Below are positions 23,038 through 33,561 of a stretch of DNA of 64,000 nucleotides, in pieces. The stretch spans positions 38,171,430 through 38,235,429 of the forward strand of contig CM064715.1 of the NCBI GenBank assembly GCA_032717465.1, in the 5' to 3' direction. Every line of letters begins with the position of its first letter. The stretch's first letter is position 1. A program made the position numbers and the translations under genes. The notes under the pieces were generated by a model. The model saw only the letters and a program-made list of their open reading frames with translations, had not been told where the DNA came from and searched no databases. The DNA is from Coenobita brevimanus. Lineage: Eukaryota > Arthropoda > Malacostraca > Decapoda > Coenobitidae.

Positions 23038-24291
23038 TCACAGGGGCGTCCTCTCGCGTCCGGGGCTGCAGGTGGCACAAGAACCCGCAGTCTCCGGGCT
23101 AGGTTCAGGGGTGTGGCCCTCAGGACTGGGGCCGAACAGGTCCAGGAATCTCCGGCTCAGGTTTTGGCCCGGGGTGGAGGTCTTACGCCGCCTCGTGGGT
23201 GTGGAGAGGTCTCGCCTGGGTGTCCTGGGGAGGGCCTGGAGTGACTGAGGACTTCGGTCTCCAGAGTAGAGGGGCCCCATCAGGGAGGGGCTGTGGCACC
23301 GACCTGAACTAGGGTCCGTCAGGTGGGTCTTCTCCAGGGCCAGGCGTAGAGAGCAGAGGCCAGGGGAAGCCGTGAGGCCTCGCTGGGTTTCTCCGGTGCT
23401 GGGGATCCGGGTGTCTGCCTCAAGCAGGGGCGATGACACTGGAAACACCTCTCTTTGGCCGTGGGACCCGGCAATTGGCCGTGGCTGCCCAGGGGCGCAA
23501 CTATGAGGCGCCAAGGCCCGACAATTGGCCATGGCCTGAGTGGGGGAGTCAGCGCACCTCTGGACGCCTTCGGAGCGGCGATCGGCCGTCTGATGAAGGT
23601 GGGAGCGGCAGTAGGCCATCTCCTTCTGGTGGAGGGAGGAACGGCAGTAGCCCGTCTCTGGGGCAACACCTTCGGAGAGGCAATCGGCCGTCTGGCGAAG
23701 GCAGGAGCGGCGGTCGGCCGTCTCCTTCTGTCGGAGGGAGGAGTGGCAATAGGCCGACTCAGGGGCAACACCTTCGGAGTGGCAATCGGCCGTCTGACAA
23801 AGGTGGGAGCGGCAGTAGGCCGTCTCCTTCTGCTGGAGGGAGGAGCAGCAATAGGCTGACTCAGGGGCAACACGTTTGGAGCAGCAATCGGCCGTCTGAC
23901 AAAGGTGGGAGCGGCAGTAGGCCGTCTCCTTCTGCCAGAGGGAGGAGTGGCAATAGGCCGACTCAAGGGCAACGCCTTTGGAGCGGCAATCGGCCGTCTG
24001 ACGAAGGCGGGTGCAATAGTAGGCCATCTCCTTCTGCCGGAGGGAAGAGCGGCAATAAGCCGATTCGGGGAGAACATCTTCGGAGCGGCAATCAGCCGTC
24101 TGGCGAAGGCGGGAGCGGCAGTAGGCCGTCTCCTGAGGGGCGCTGTCTGGAGCTGATTTGGCAGCTCCACCCCTAGCTGATCCGGCAATCCCACTCCCCG
24201 AAGGTAGTGTCCTCCTCCTGCTAGGGTGACGGTGCGACGGTTGGGTGTTATAAAGGCGCACGGCCCGGGCTGCCTTATGCTGTTGTCGCAT
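23038..24291 (-). CDS. LTR-embedded ORF of Gypsy-A, longest intact copy (417 codons)
   Basis: This is the longest open frame inside any LTR here. From an ATG (MRQQHKAARAV) it passes through PSGSGIAGSARGG, about six 34-residue repeats (AYCRSSLRQKETAYCRS-like), a Pro-rich linker and the conserved block ending RRFLDLFGPSPEG, and stops at 23038. Between the LTR start and this ATG the frame has two TGA codons. The fragment at 10127-10985 is open across the same stretch. Other frames of the repeat are open too, so length alone is weak evidence. The cross-family, synonymous-biased conservation is stronger. No known domain was recognised. Confidence 0.5.
   Translation of the reverse strand: MRQQHKAARAVRLYNTQPSHRHPSRRRTLPSGSGIAGSARGGAAKSAPDSAPQETAYCRSRLRQTADCRSEDVLPESAYCRSSLRQKEMAYYCTRLRQTADCRSKGVALESAYCHSSLWQKETAYCRSHLCQTADCCSKRVAPESAYCCSSLQQKETAYCRSHLCQTADCHSEGVAPESAYCHSSLRQKETADRRSCLRQTADCLSEGVAPETGYCRSSLHQKEMAYCRSHLHQTADRRSEGVQRCADSPTQAMANCRALAPHSCAPGQPRPIAGSHGQREVFPVSSPLLEADTRIPSTGETQRGLTASPGLCSLRLALEKTHLTDPSSGRCHSPSLMGPLYSGDRSPQSLQALPRTPRRDLSTPTRRRKTSTPGQNLSRRFLDLFGPSPEGHTPEPSPETAGSCATCSPGRERTPL
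23560..24160 (-). repeat. 102-bp minisatellite of LTR A, about six units
   Basis: Same repeat as at 3849-4380. Period 102 bp keeps the reading frame. Sub-unit core is CGGCCTAYTGCCGCTCC. Copy-number difference accounts for part of the length difference between the two LTRs of one element. Confidence 0.85.
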
Positions 24292-24457
24292 GGCATCCCA
24301 TAGTTCAGCTGTGGCTACTCAGTGGGGTCCGGGTGGGGGTGTCAGTGCGTTTCAGGGGACACCATGCTGGTCGTCACTCATCTTGTTTTCGGGGGCACCA
24401 AGCTGTTCCTCACTCACCTCATTTTGGGGGGCACTATTTTGTATGCCACGCATTTCA

Positions 24458-26290
24458 CCACTCTCCCCCTGGGAAAAGTCGCGTCCCCGTGGCTGGAGGT
24501 GGTACACGTGATTGTTGTGTGTGGCGTACGCAGGCTGGAGGTGTTGTAGTAGGGCCTGCCAGGCGGTGGTATAGGGATTTTCTTCCTGCCTGGCATCACA
24601 GGTGAGGAAGAGCGTGGAGGTGGTGAGGGTGGAGTGGAGGAAGGTAAGCAGGTAGTGTGGTCCTCAGAGCCGGCGATTCTTGCCGAGGGTAGACGCCCAT
24701 ATGGCTCGTCTCACCTTCATCCTGGTCGGTGTTGTTGCTGGTGTGGTAGGGAGCTGTATGCTGGACACTCTGATGAAGGTGGGTGGTTGGGAGAGGTGGC
24801 CGGGACGTGTGATGGATGTTTTGAGGGTGGTTGTGGGTGGTGATGTGGGTGTGCTGGATTGGTGTGTGTGAGTGGTGCGTGGGATGCACAAGGGCAGCTG
24901 TGGGGTGGCAGGGGTGTGGGCAGCGCGGCGTGGGGAGCAAGGTGTGGGGTGAGTGGGTAGTGGTGTCGTGGGGTTGTAAGCGATGCAGGTGGGGGTGGGG
25001 GTGTGTGCGGACAGTGGGCTGGGAGTTGCGGTGGCGGTGGTGGGTGACCGCTGGGGCGATGGTGTGGTGGGTGGATGTGGTGCGGGGGTATGGGCGGGAC
25101 ATGCGGCGCAGGGCGTGGGAGAGGAGGTGGTGGGTGGTGGGGAGATGGAGGGGCAGCCGGGTGTTGGTGGTGCAAGTGAGGTGTGATGCAGCGTGGCGGT
25201 GGAAGTGGTGCGCCAGGACAGGGTAGTTTCGGCCAGCACTCCAATGGTGGGTGTGGGCGAGGAGGTGGGGCTTGAGGTGGGTGATGTGTCGGGTGTGTGA
25301 AGGTGATCTGACACTGGGGGTCGGTAGTGGTGGTGAGGTGGCAGGAGAGGTGGCTTGGAGTGTAGGTGGCGAGGAGGGAGTGCGGTCTTGTGGCGCCATC
25401 CCGGTGTTTGGTGGTGGGGTGGTTTGGGCGGTAGCAGGGTTCTGTGCTAGTGGTGTGGGGTGGGCAGTGGGTGCGAAGCCAGGGGATGGTGCGGGTGTAA
25501 GGTTGATGGAGGACGGTGTGCGGTGCTGTAACCATGGTGGTTTGGCAGGGGCTGTGGAGTGGGGTGTGGCAGGTTGTGTGTGTCATCGGAGGCGAGAAAA
25601 ATTGGGGTGAGGTGTGGGGGGAGAAGGAGCCGGTGGTGGTGGGGAGATGCAGCCTTGCGGTGTTGTCTGAATGTTCAGGGGTGGGGCAGTGCAGGTGGTA
25701 GCAGGGGGCTGAGCTCGTGAGAGAGTGATGGGTGGTGGGGTGTGGGGTATGGTGGGTGGCGAGGCATCTGGTGAGGTTATTGGGGACAAGCTGGTGGTCC
25801 GTGAGGATGGTGAGGTTGAAGGTGGGGTAGGGGAGGTGAGCGAGGAAAAAAAGTTGGGTGAGGATGAGGAGGAGGAGGGTGTGATAGGGAAGGTGAATGA
25901 GTTGACCAGGTGGGCGGGGAAAGCGAGTGGTGGTGAAGTCATGGTGGTGAGTGGTGCGGAGAGGTAGGTGGAAGGCAGTAGACAGGGGGAGGTGGTTTTA
26001 GGAAGTAGGTTAGGGGAAGATGAGGTAAGGGTCCTAGGAGGCCTGTGAAGGGGGAGGCAGGCTTTGTGTTGAGGGGGTATAGTGGTGTGTGGGGTGGGAA
26101 GGTTAGGAATAGGGGTAGGAATAGGGGAAGGTAGAACAGAAGAGATAGTGAGAGGGGAGGAAAAGGAAAGATGACGCTTCACCCTGTCGTAGACTGTGGG
26201 AGATGTGAGGTGGCCCCCGTCATTACGGTGTGATACGGGGGCAGTGAGGGGGCGCTTTTTGTGCTCTCTTTTTTGTATTTTCTTCCCCTG
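24458..26290 (-). pseudogene. Gypsy-A Pro/His/Thr-rich pol tail, joined to protease start
   Basis: The reverse strand encodes very Pro-, His- and Thr-rich peptides in all readable frames, ending in YHLQPRGRDFS before the LTR. At its upstream edge (about 26160-26230) lies a remnant matching the protease start of element B (GATSH, then CCCACAGTCTACGACA at DNA level). The rest of protease, RT, RNase H and integrase is missing, so A is an internal deletion derivative. Stops and shifts are present. Confidence 0.6.
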
Positions 26291-26335
26291 AGGCTTGGGG
26301 GAATTTGCGTATGGTGGGGAGGTTTGTAAGTGCCC

Positions 26336-26758
26336 TCATTTCATTTGGCTGCACTGGGCAGCTTCTAGCTGCTCATGGATGTCGTGGATCGGGCATCCGT
26401 GGCAGCACGGAGAAAATTTCCACGGGTTGATGGTGATCAGGTCAATGGGGAATTGATTTATTTCACCGATGCATTGAGGGGTGGCATGGGCGGCTAGAAG
26501 GTGCCTCATTAAATTTATATCTTTATCCAGGTCTCCCGTCAGTTCATGTATTATGAAATGTTCTTTAATGAAACCAGGGAGAATCCTGAGGGGTGTATGA
26601 AACGTGAGTTGTTCCCGGGTTTCTTCATCTGCCTCTGGGTAGGCAGTGGTGACTTGGCGTCTTGCCAGAGTTAGGGTATCATCTAGATTCCCGTCAAATT
26701 TTAGACTATCCAGTTGGGATAGTACCACCACTTTCCCTAATGATGGGGTGATGGCCTT
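26336..26758 (-). pseudogene. Gypsy-A gag, C-terminal part
   Basis: Starts KAITPSLGKVVVLSQLD right at the B 5' LTR boundary and ends near INPWKFSPCCHGCPIHDI. It aligns with B gag 33562-34264 (TPSLGRVVALSQLD; INPWEFTACGRTCPLHDI). Placed after the 5678-5901 piece, the frame would continue across the B insertion site. It shares with B a C-x3-C-P-x-H-D-I ending instead of a classical CCHC zinc knuckle. Confidence 0.75.
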
Positions 26759-29213
26759 TGAAATACCTGCTGCCGCCAGACCGGCCACCCCACCACCCCC
26801 CACCCCACCACCAAACCGCCGCCTCACCACCACCCCAGGAAGACACCTTGGAGGGCTGGGTCACAGAGAGGTCAATCCGGGGCAAGAAGAACATCGGTGT
26901 CCCCCTGTCCTGAGTCTCTCTACCCCTCAACTGCCTCGACAGAAACTACGCCGGCGGAAGACATGACCCTGCTGGTGGGACAGCACTCGCCATGTTCGGG
27001 GTAGGACTGATCCAGAGTCAGTCCCAAGCAACACCGCGGTACAGCCTCAGTACGTACCGGGGAGGGTTCGGCCACTGTACTCCCCTCAGTTGTTTTACCC
27101 CTGTAGCACCGCCACATCTGCCATTGTACGTGTGGGGGAAGGTTCGGCCACTGTACGCCCTTCAGCCACAGCCACCTCTGGAGAAGGCCTCGGAGTGTCA
27201 GCTATTAAGTGCACTCCGACTGGCAGAGAGAGCCTCGGAGTGTCAGCAGTTGAACGCACTCCGATTGGCAAAGGCCGCGGAGTGTCAGCTATTGAGCGCA
27301 CTCCGCTTGGCAAGGGCCTCGGAGTGTCAGCTATTGAGCGGACTCTGATTGGCAAAGGCCTCGGAGTGACAGCTATTGAGGCACTCCGACTGGCAGAGAG
27401 AGGAGTGGAACCGCAATATCGGCCACTGTATGTGTCGGGGAGGGTTTGGCCACTGTACGCCCCTCATCCACTACCTCCTCCTCCTACGGGAGTATTACCT
27501 CCGGAGTGTCAGCTATTGAGAGCACTCCAGTTGGAAAAGGAAGCAGGAGTGGAACCGCGATATCGGCCACTGTACGTATCAGGGAGGGTTCGGCCACTGT
27601 ACGCCCCTCATCCACTACCTCTTCCTACTACAGGAGTAAAACTGCCACGTCGGTCACTGTACGTGTGGGGGAAGGATCGGCCACTGTACGTCCTTCTGTT
27701 ACTTTCCGTGGGGCAGCCAGAACCGCAGTATCGGCCACTGTACGTGCCGGGGAGGGTGTAGCCATTGTGTGCCCCTCATCTGCCTCTTCCTCCTTCGGGA
27801 GCAGCACCGCCACATCGGCCACTGTACATGTGGGGGAAGGGTCGGCCACTGTACGCCCTTCAGCTGTAGGCCCTGGAGATCACGGAACCACCACATTGGC
27901 CACTCTACATGTGGGGGAAGGATTGGCCACTGTACATCCTTCATCTGTGATCTCTAAGGTCTTCCCGGAGAAGGAAGTCCCTTGCACAGCTGGCCTTTCA
28001 CCTCTCTGCTGCGTGGGACGCCCCTCTCTTACTCCCTCCAGGTGTGGTTCCCCCGACATAGTACCGAGTGGTGGTGCGGCCCTGTGTTGGCCCTGCCGCC
28101 TACACCTGGTCAGTCCCGGTCTCTGATGGACGCAAGAAAGAAGAGGTGCCACAGTCTGCCACTGACAGCGCCCTTCACTAAAGGCGACCGCAGCACCCAG
28201 GCTCCCAGACAGGGCTGGCAGGCCCCAGAGTCAAGCCACTTGGGCTCTACTCCCCCAAGACTCTCTGCCCGGAAGAACAGGCGACAGGCCCGCCTCCTGC
28301 AGCTGTTCGGCCCCAGTCCAGAGGGCCGCCCTTCAGGTCGAGGCCCCCAGTCCAGAGGGCCTCCCTGTATCCCACCGACAAGGCTCCAACATGAGGGCCT
28401 CTCAGGTCGAGGCTCCCAAACAGGAGAGCCTCCCTGCACCCCCCTGACAGAGAAAACCCGGGCAGTGACACCCCTTCTGGTAGTCCACTGTCTCCTGCAG
28501 GAGGGTTCCCCAGTAGAGCCCCCTCCCATGCCCGGGCGCCTCTTGTGTTAAGCCCAGGAAACAAGGACCAGTAGTGACTTAAGTGTATCTCCTGTGTCAG
28601 AGAAAAACCACAGAGACGGGAGTGAACAGTGACAGTGAAACAGTGAAACCAGAATAATATTAGTAACACATAGTGAATTAAATACCCAGGCAGAACAGAA
28701 AAGACTAGTGAACACGGACATAGAACCTGAGCACAGAGAAAAGCAAAACTCGGTGAAGTGTCCCCGCGACTAAGTAACTTCCTTGAGTGCCGCGACTCGC
28801 GCTATAATCAATTATAGTAATACTCACTCTCTCGATCCCTGGCCCACTCCACCTATAGTGCATCAGGTCGAGACTATTGAATACTCATTTTGCCTATAGA
28901 CACAATACGGGTATATTGAACTTACCATCCACCATGGAGATACAATTACAGAACTCTACCCTCTACCCGTGCTGTGTATGCTATATATTATTGTGAAGCT
29001 AAATCTGTAAACCTGTCTCCATCATATCTTGCAACTCTTTGTTTGTATTGTGACAGTGTATTGAAATAAGCTAATAGATGTGTTAAGGTGTACTGCCTAG
29101 TTTTTATGCCCTGTTCCTTTGTAAGTGTTTTATTTCCGGTCCGGAAAGAGGACCCCGCTCAGTCGCGAGCGTTTTTGGCGCGAGAAGTCGAGCTAAAAAC
29201 ACCTCGCATAACA
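26759..29213 (+). mobile_element. Gypsy-B 5' LTR (2455 bp)
   Basis: Starts TGAAATACCTGC within A gag and ends CCTCGCATAACA, followed by the primer-binding-like site. It is the partner of 5902-8361, similar throughout including both minisatellites. Bases 26754-26758 give AAGGC on the A sense strand, against CAGGC at the other end, a 5-bp target duplication with one change. Confidence 0.85.
26860..28551 (+). CDS. LTR-embedded ORF region of Gypsy-B (5' LTR copy), frame-broken
   Basis: The sense strand is open in pieces (27090-27761, 27446-28126, 27982-28551). They encode minisatellite-derived repeats (GVSAIERTP, ATVRVGEGSATVRPS) and then ARLLQLFGPSPEG with LFGPSPEG codons at 28303-28326. It corresponds to the reverse-strand region 6563-8361. 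Both copies keep the sense-strand peptides but carry frame changes. Confidence 0.4.
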
Positions 29214-29231
29214 CTGGTGGCCAGCAGTGGT
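29214..29231 (+). other. Putative primer-binding site of Gypsy-B
   Basis: CTGGTGGCCAGCAGTGG follows the LTR's CA directly, matching the site after LTR A at 5613. Confidence 0.6.
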
Positions 29232-29264
29232 TCTGGATCCGAATAAAGCACGGAGGAACACAAA

Positions 29265-29474
29265 ATGGAAACCTGCACAATGGCAGCCAAACCTCACATC
29301 CAATTGCTGAAGCTCAATCTTGAACAATATGACATAGATGTTTACCTAGATATGGTAAAACCCCTCCTAGACATTGGGTTTGACACAGACAGAGAAAAAA
29401 TAACTGTCACACTACCCAACCTGGGCAAAATAATTGCTACTATAGCCACGAAAATCGTCCCTGAATTGACATGG
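29265..29474 (+). pseudogene. Gypsy-B gag, N-terminal part, interrupted by young LTR element
   Basis: The ATG lies 51 bases after the LTR. The product contains HIQLLKLNLEQYD, LLDIGFDTDREKI and KIVPEL, as in A gag. The frame stops being gag at the ATGG target site (29471-29474) of the inserted 4.09 kb element. Gag resumes at 33562 in the same frame if one copy of the 4-bp duplication is ignored. Confidence 0.8.
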
Positions 29475-30118
29475 TGTCATAAATGACTTTGTGTCATAAA
29501 ATACTTTGTGGTTCTTTTGTGGTTGAGTTGTAGTTGAGTTATATATATATTTTAGATTTATGGACGAGCGGTTTTTATATCTTGTAGTAGCTTCCCATTT
29601 GTCATGTAGTGACAGGAGAGGTAAAGAATAGTATGGGACTATTTTTATTTGTCTTGGAAATATTAACAAGTCTCTCACACAGAGCGTAAGTATAGAGTCT
29701 CGTCCCTCTCTCTCTCTGTCTCTCAAATTGCCAAGCCCATCTCCCCTTCGACCTGCCTCTAGTATCGCTTGTCCCCTTCTCGACCTCTCTGTTCTATAGC
29801 TAACCTCCGTCTGCCGCTCTCTTTCCTAAATTCTGGTGAAACAGGAGATGTATCACGTGTATTCCTCGTGGATGGAAAGTTTAAAGAAGCCTGTGTGTGA
29901 GTATGTGTGTATATGTGCGTGTGGTCACCAGGTCTTTGTTCACGAGAGGACTGCTGACAGCTAACTGCATCATCTCCTTACTGGCCGCTGTCGTCAGCTT
30001 TCCTCAGTGTAACTTGCAAACCTCATTTCCTTTTCCCAGGCTCGCAGAGGGCTGTCTATGTATCTATTTATCTATTTATCTATTATGATTTGCAATTATA
30101 ATATGGAGTCCTACCACA
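29475..30118 (-). repeat. LARD-like LTR (3' copy if the element is reverse)
   Basis: 644 bp, TGTCATAAATGAC to TCCTACCACA on the forward strand, with TG...CA ends in both orientations. The reverse strand contains AATAAA. Confidence 0.9.
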
Positions 30119-32917
30119 CTGCTCGGCCGCGCAAAAATGGCGTATCATCGACATTTAATAGTCATAACATATTAATATATATTATATACACATTATAATG
30201 AACTTATAAGCTAATTAAATGAAATACATAATATTGTAAAAGTAACATAATTGTATGAATATTGTATACATATAATATAGTAAATAGTAATTATTCAGTA
30301 ATATTACATTTTAAACAAGTTGTATACATATTTGAATAAATGCAATGGTTGTTGTATAACACTTTGTAAGACGTGCATGTACAACAGACGTACGCATATA
30401 ATTGTGCAATGGTAATACTGCTAGGTTATACATTACATAGAGTTATCACTTTAGTAATGTCTAATATTTCACTTAACTTGTATGATGATACTGGTAATAC
30501 AGAATTGTGCTATAATTGTATGACTTATAAATATGTACTAACATTGTGGTACTACATAATTGTAACATTTTATGAATTGTTACAAAATATTGTGTTAATG
30601 CATAATTGTGTTGGCCTTATAATTGTAGTTACATTTTGTTAATGCAACTATTACATAAGTGTCTTGGCCTTATAATTGTAGTTAAAGTTACATAAAAGTT
30701 ACATCTTGTTTATGACTTATAAATATGTACTAACATTGTGGTACTACATAATTGTAACATTTTATGAATTGTTACAAAATATTGTGTTAATGCATAATTG
30801 TGTTGGCCTTATAATTGTAGTTACATTTTGTTAATGCAACTATTACATAAGTGTCTTGGCCTTATAATTGTAGTTAAAGTTACATAAAAGTTACATCTTG
30901 TTAATGCAACTGTTAATTGGTAAAGTGAAACATAATGCAATCGTTTGTCGTTACATAATTGTTACATATCGTTTGTAGTTACATAATTGTAGTTAAAGTT
31001 ACATAAAAGTTACATCTTGTTACTGCAACTGTCACAGAAATGGTACATATTGTTTGTAGTATTGTTTGTAGTTACATAATTGTAGTTAAGGTTACATAAA
31101 AGTTACATCTTGTTAATGCAACTGTCACATAAATTGGTACATATTGTTTGTAGTTACATAATTGTAACAAGTGTAACATAATGTAATCGTTTGTCGTTAC
31201 ATAATTATAATATGGAGTTACATAATTGTAATAATTGCAGTCCTAACATATGCTGCGGTCGATGATAGTGATGATGTGCCATGCCACTTGTTTGTGGAGA
31301 CAACAATTTGCTTTTTTGTTTGTAGTTTATGTGGTATTTTGACATATGTAGTAACACTTACACTTATTTTCATTGGTTTGTTATGTGATCTTACTCTATT
31401 TCTCTTATTTCTTTCTTACTTTTTCTTTCTTTCTTTTTTGTATGTATTGATTTTCTATAGTTTGTTTTTCTTCGCTTGTGTACGCTTTTCCCATGTTGTT
31501 CATGGTTGCATAAATACTGGCTAATTTCCTTGGGATACTTTTTTAAAGTTTAGTTTATATTGCACAGGTATTACTGAAAATGATATTATATAGTCCCATA
31601 TTTTGTTATTTTATATAAAAAATATATACACTATATACAGTATTAACTATACACACTGACTTGTCGTTCACCTGTACCTATCGTGAGTAATATGTGTGTC
31701 AGCACTGTGTGGAAATCATTGTCTTCACGATTGTATTGAAGATGTTCACTCTTGCTAACGGCATTTGTGTTGGCCATTTTTTTTTTCTTCTAGTTTACCT
31801 TGTAACTTAATTTATTTTTTTCCACTAGGTAGCTTTAATTAATAAATGTTAAATACAGTTCTTTTAATCGCTCACTGAGTAACTGTGATGGTATATTTTC
31901 TTTATTACTTTGTAGATATAATAATGTATAGTTGTATGTATGAAACACGTATTTTATGTAGGTATAAATGGTAACACTCGTTGGTAGTAAATAAATGTTA
32001 TAATAAATGAATGAATATATACAGTGTAGAATATTTATTGTTGGTGCAAGTATTTAATGATTGAATTATGAAGATAATTGAAGTAGGTATATGAATTTAA
32101 GTTGTAACTATACAACACGTTTTATATGTTTGTGCAGAAGCTTATTGTCTATCACTGTGTATTGTATAAATGAAGTAACTATGTAACTCACTAATTTTTA
32201 CCGTGGAGGAAATGGTGTGAATGGTGTTGCACGTGGTGATAGCGTTGTCCTTCGCTGGTTGATTAACGTGTTGTCGTCTCAGCACATGGTGACGTCGGCT
32301 TCCCACACTGGTAGCTGTGGTGAGTGAATAAGTAGCGATGAGTAACTTGAGTGAAGACGAGTGAGTAAGACGAGTTGTGAATATGGACTTGGTGTTTTGC
32401 TGCGTGTCTTGACCTCTGCGTCAGGCGGGAGAGTGTGGTGTGCTTGTTGCTTTGGGTTTTCCTCCTCTTTACTTGCTTCGTTTTATATTCTTCTTGTTGC
32501 TGCTTGAAGTTACGTGAAGATTATAGAATTGTTTCGTAGACTTGTAGACTATTTGCATTGTAGGCTGTATTTTGTCGGGATTCACTGTAGAACTGAAGCT
32601 AATCTTGTACTGTAGAGTCTCGCCTGCTTTTGTAGAAATTTGCTTTTAATTGGGAGACGATGTCCGTAGTTTCGCTGGTTCGTCGTAGAAATTGCAATAT
32701 TGTATCAATATTTTGTTAAACTACTTGCAAGGCGTCGTGTGATCTCTTGACCTCTGCATCAGCATGATGATCTGGGAGACGGAGGGGGCTGGTTGGAGAG
32801 AAGTGTCAGGAGCTGGTTGTAAGTTGTGAGTTATTCTTTTTGTTTTCAATCTTGATATTTTGTAGGAATTTAATGTTGATTCGTAGACGAGGTTCGTATA
32901 CGTTCGCTGCTACCAAA
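30119..32917 (-). other. Internal region of LARD-like element, non-coding
   Basis: AT-rich, with many copies of GTTACATAATTGTA-like words. Open frames are short and hydrophobic by composition only. Between 32200 and 32900 the sequence is less AT-rich but still non-coding. Confidence 0.75.
30522..30905. repeat. 192-bp direct tandem duplication
   Basis: GACTTATAAATATGTACTAA starts at 30522 and again at 30714. The two 192-bp units are nearly identical. Degenerate shorter copies of the same words continue to about 31240. Confidence 0.9.
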
Positions 32918-33561
32918 TGTCATAAATGACTTTGTGTCATAAAATACTTTGTGGTTCTTTTGTGGTTGAGTTGTTGTTGAGTTATATATATATTTTAGAT
33001 TTATGGACGAGCGGTTTTTATATCTTGTAGTAGCTTCCCATTTGTCATGTAGTGACAGGAGAGGTAAAGAATAGTATGGGACTATTTTTATTTGTCTTGG
33101 AAATATTAACAAGTCTCTCACACAGAGCGTAAGTATAGAGTCTCGTCCCTCTCTCTCTCTGTCTCTCAAATTGCCAAGCCCATCTCCCCTTTGACCTGCC
33201 TCTAGTATCGCTTGTCCCCTTCTCGACCTCTCTGTTCTATAGCTAACCTCCGTCTGCCGCTCTCTTTCCTAAATTCTGGTGAAACAGGAGATGTATCACG
33301 TGTATTCCTCGTGGATGGAAAGTTTAAAGAAGCCTGTGTGTGAGTATGTGTGTATATGTGCATGTGGTCACCAGGTCTTTGTTCACGAGAGGACTGCTGA
33401 CAGCTAACTGCATCATCTCCTTACTGGCCGCTGTCGTCAGCTTTCCTCAGTGTAACTTGCAAACCTCATTTCCTTTTCCCAGGCTCGCAGAGGGCTGTCT
33501 ATCTATCTATTTATCTATTTATCTATTATGATTTGCAATTATAATATGGAGTCCTACCACA
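32918..33561 (-). repeat. LARD-like LTR (5' copy if the element is reverse)
   Basis: 644 bp, about 99% identical by eye to 29475-30118, followed by the ATGG target duplication. Confidence 0.9.

Larger units (their letters stand above)
22089..24457 (-). mobile_element. Gypsy-A 3' LTR (2369 bp)
   Basis: In element sense it starts TGAAATGCG at 24457, directly after the polypurine-like CCCAGGGGGAGAGTGG, and ends GCATTACA at 22089. It is followed by CTTAC, matching the CTCAC before the 5' LTR at 3545 in four of five bases. It contains about six 102-bp units, the LFGPSPEG domain (23116-23139) and a U5 very close to that at 5430-5612. Confidence 0.85.
29475..33561 (-). mobile_element. Young non-coding LTR retrotransposon (LARD-like), 4087 bp
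   Basis: Two 644-bp LTRs differ at about four positions by eye, so the insertion is recent. ATGG flanks the element on both sides (29471-29474, 33562-33565). The internal 2.8 kb is AT-rich with no protein-coding signal. Orientation is inferred as reverse, because TTTGGTAGCAGCGAACG, a plausible primer-binding site, directly follows the 32918-33561 LTR on the reverse strand. No clear polypurine tract was seen. It must have used enzymes of another element. Confidence 0.85.

Noticed and set aside
23433..24176. Long forward-strand open frames opposite the LTR A ORF
   Set aside because: The minisatellite unit lacks stop codons in several frames, so both strands stay open by composition. Only the reverse (sense) strand carries the cross-family conserved domain.
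24830..25970. Forward-strand Trp/Gly/Val-rich open frames
   Set aside because: Complement of the Pro-rich tail of Gypsy-A. No independent evidence of coding.
31276..31524. Hydrophobic 82-codon ORF as a membrane protein
   Set aside because: T-rich sequence in a non-coding AT-rich element gives Phe/Leu-rich translations by composition.
32870..33169. Reverse ORF of 99 codons spanning the LARD-like LTR
   Set aside because: It covers LTR and the presumed primer-binding site and repeats in the other LTR with a different ending. Chance opening.
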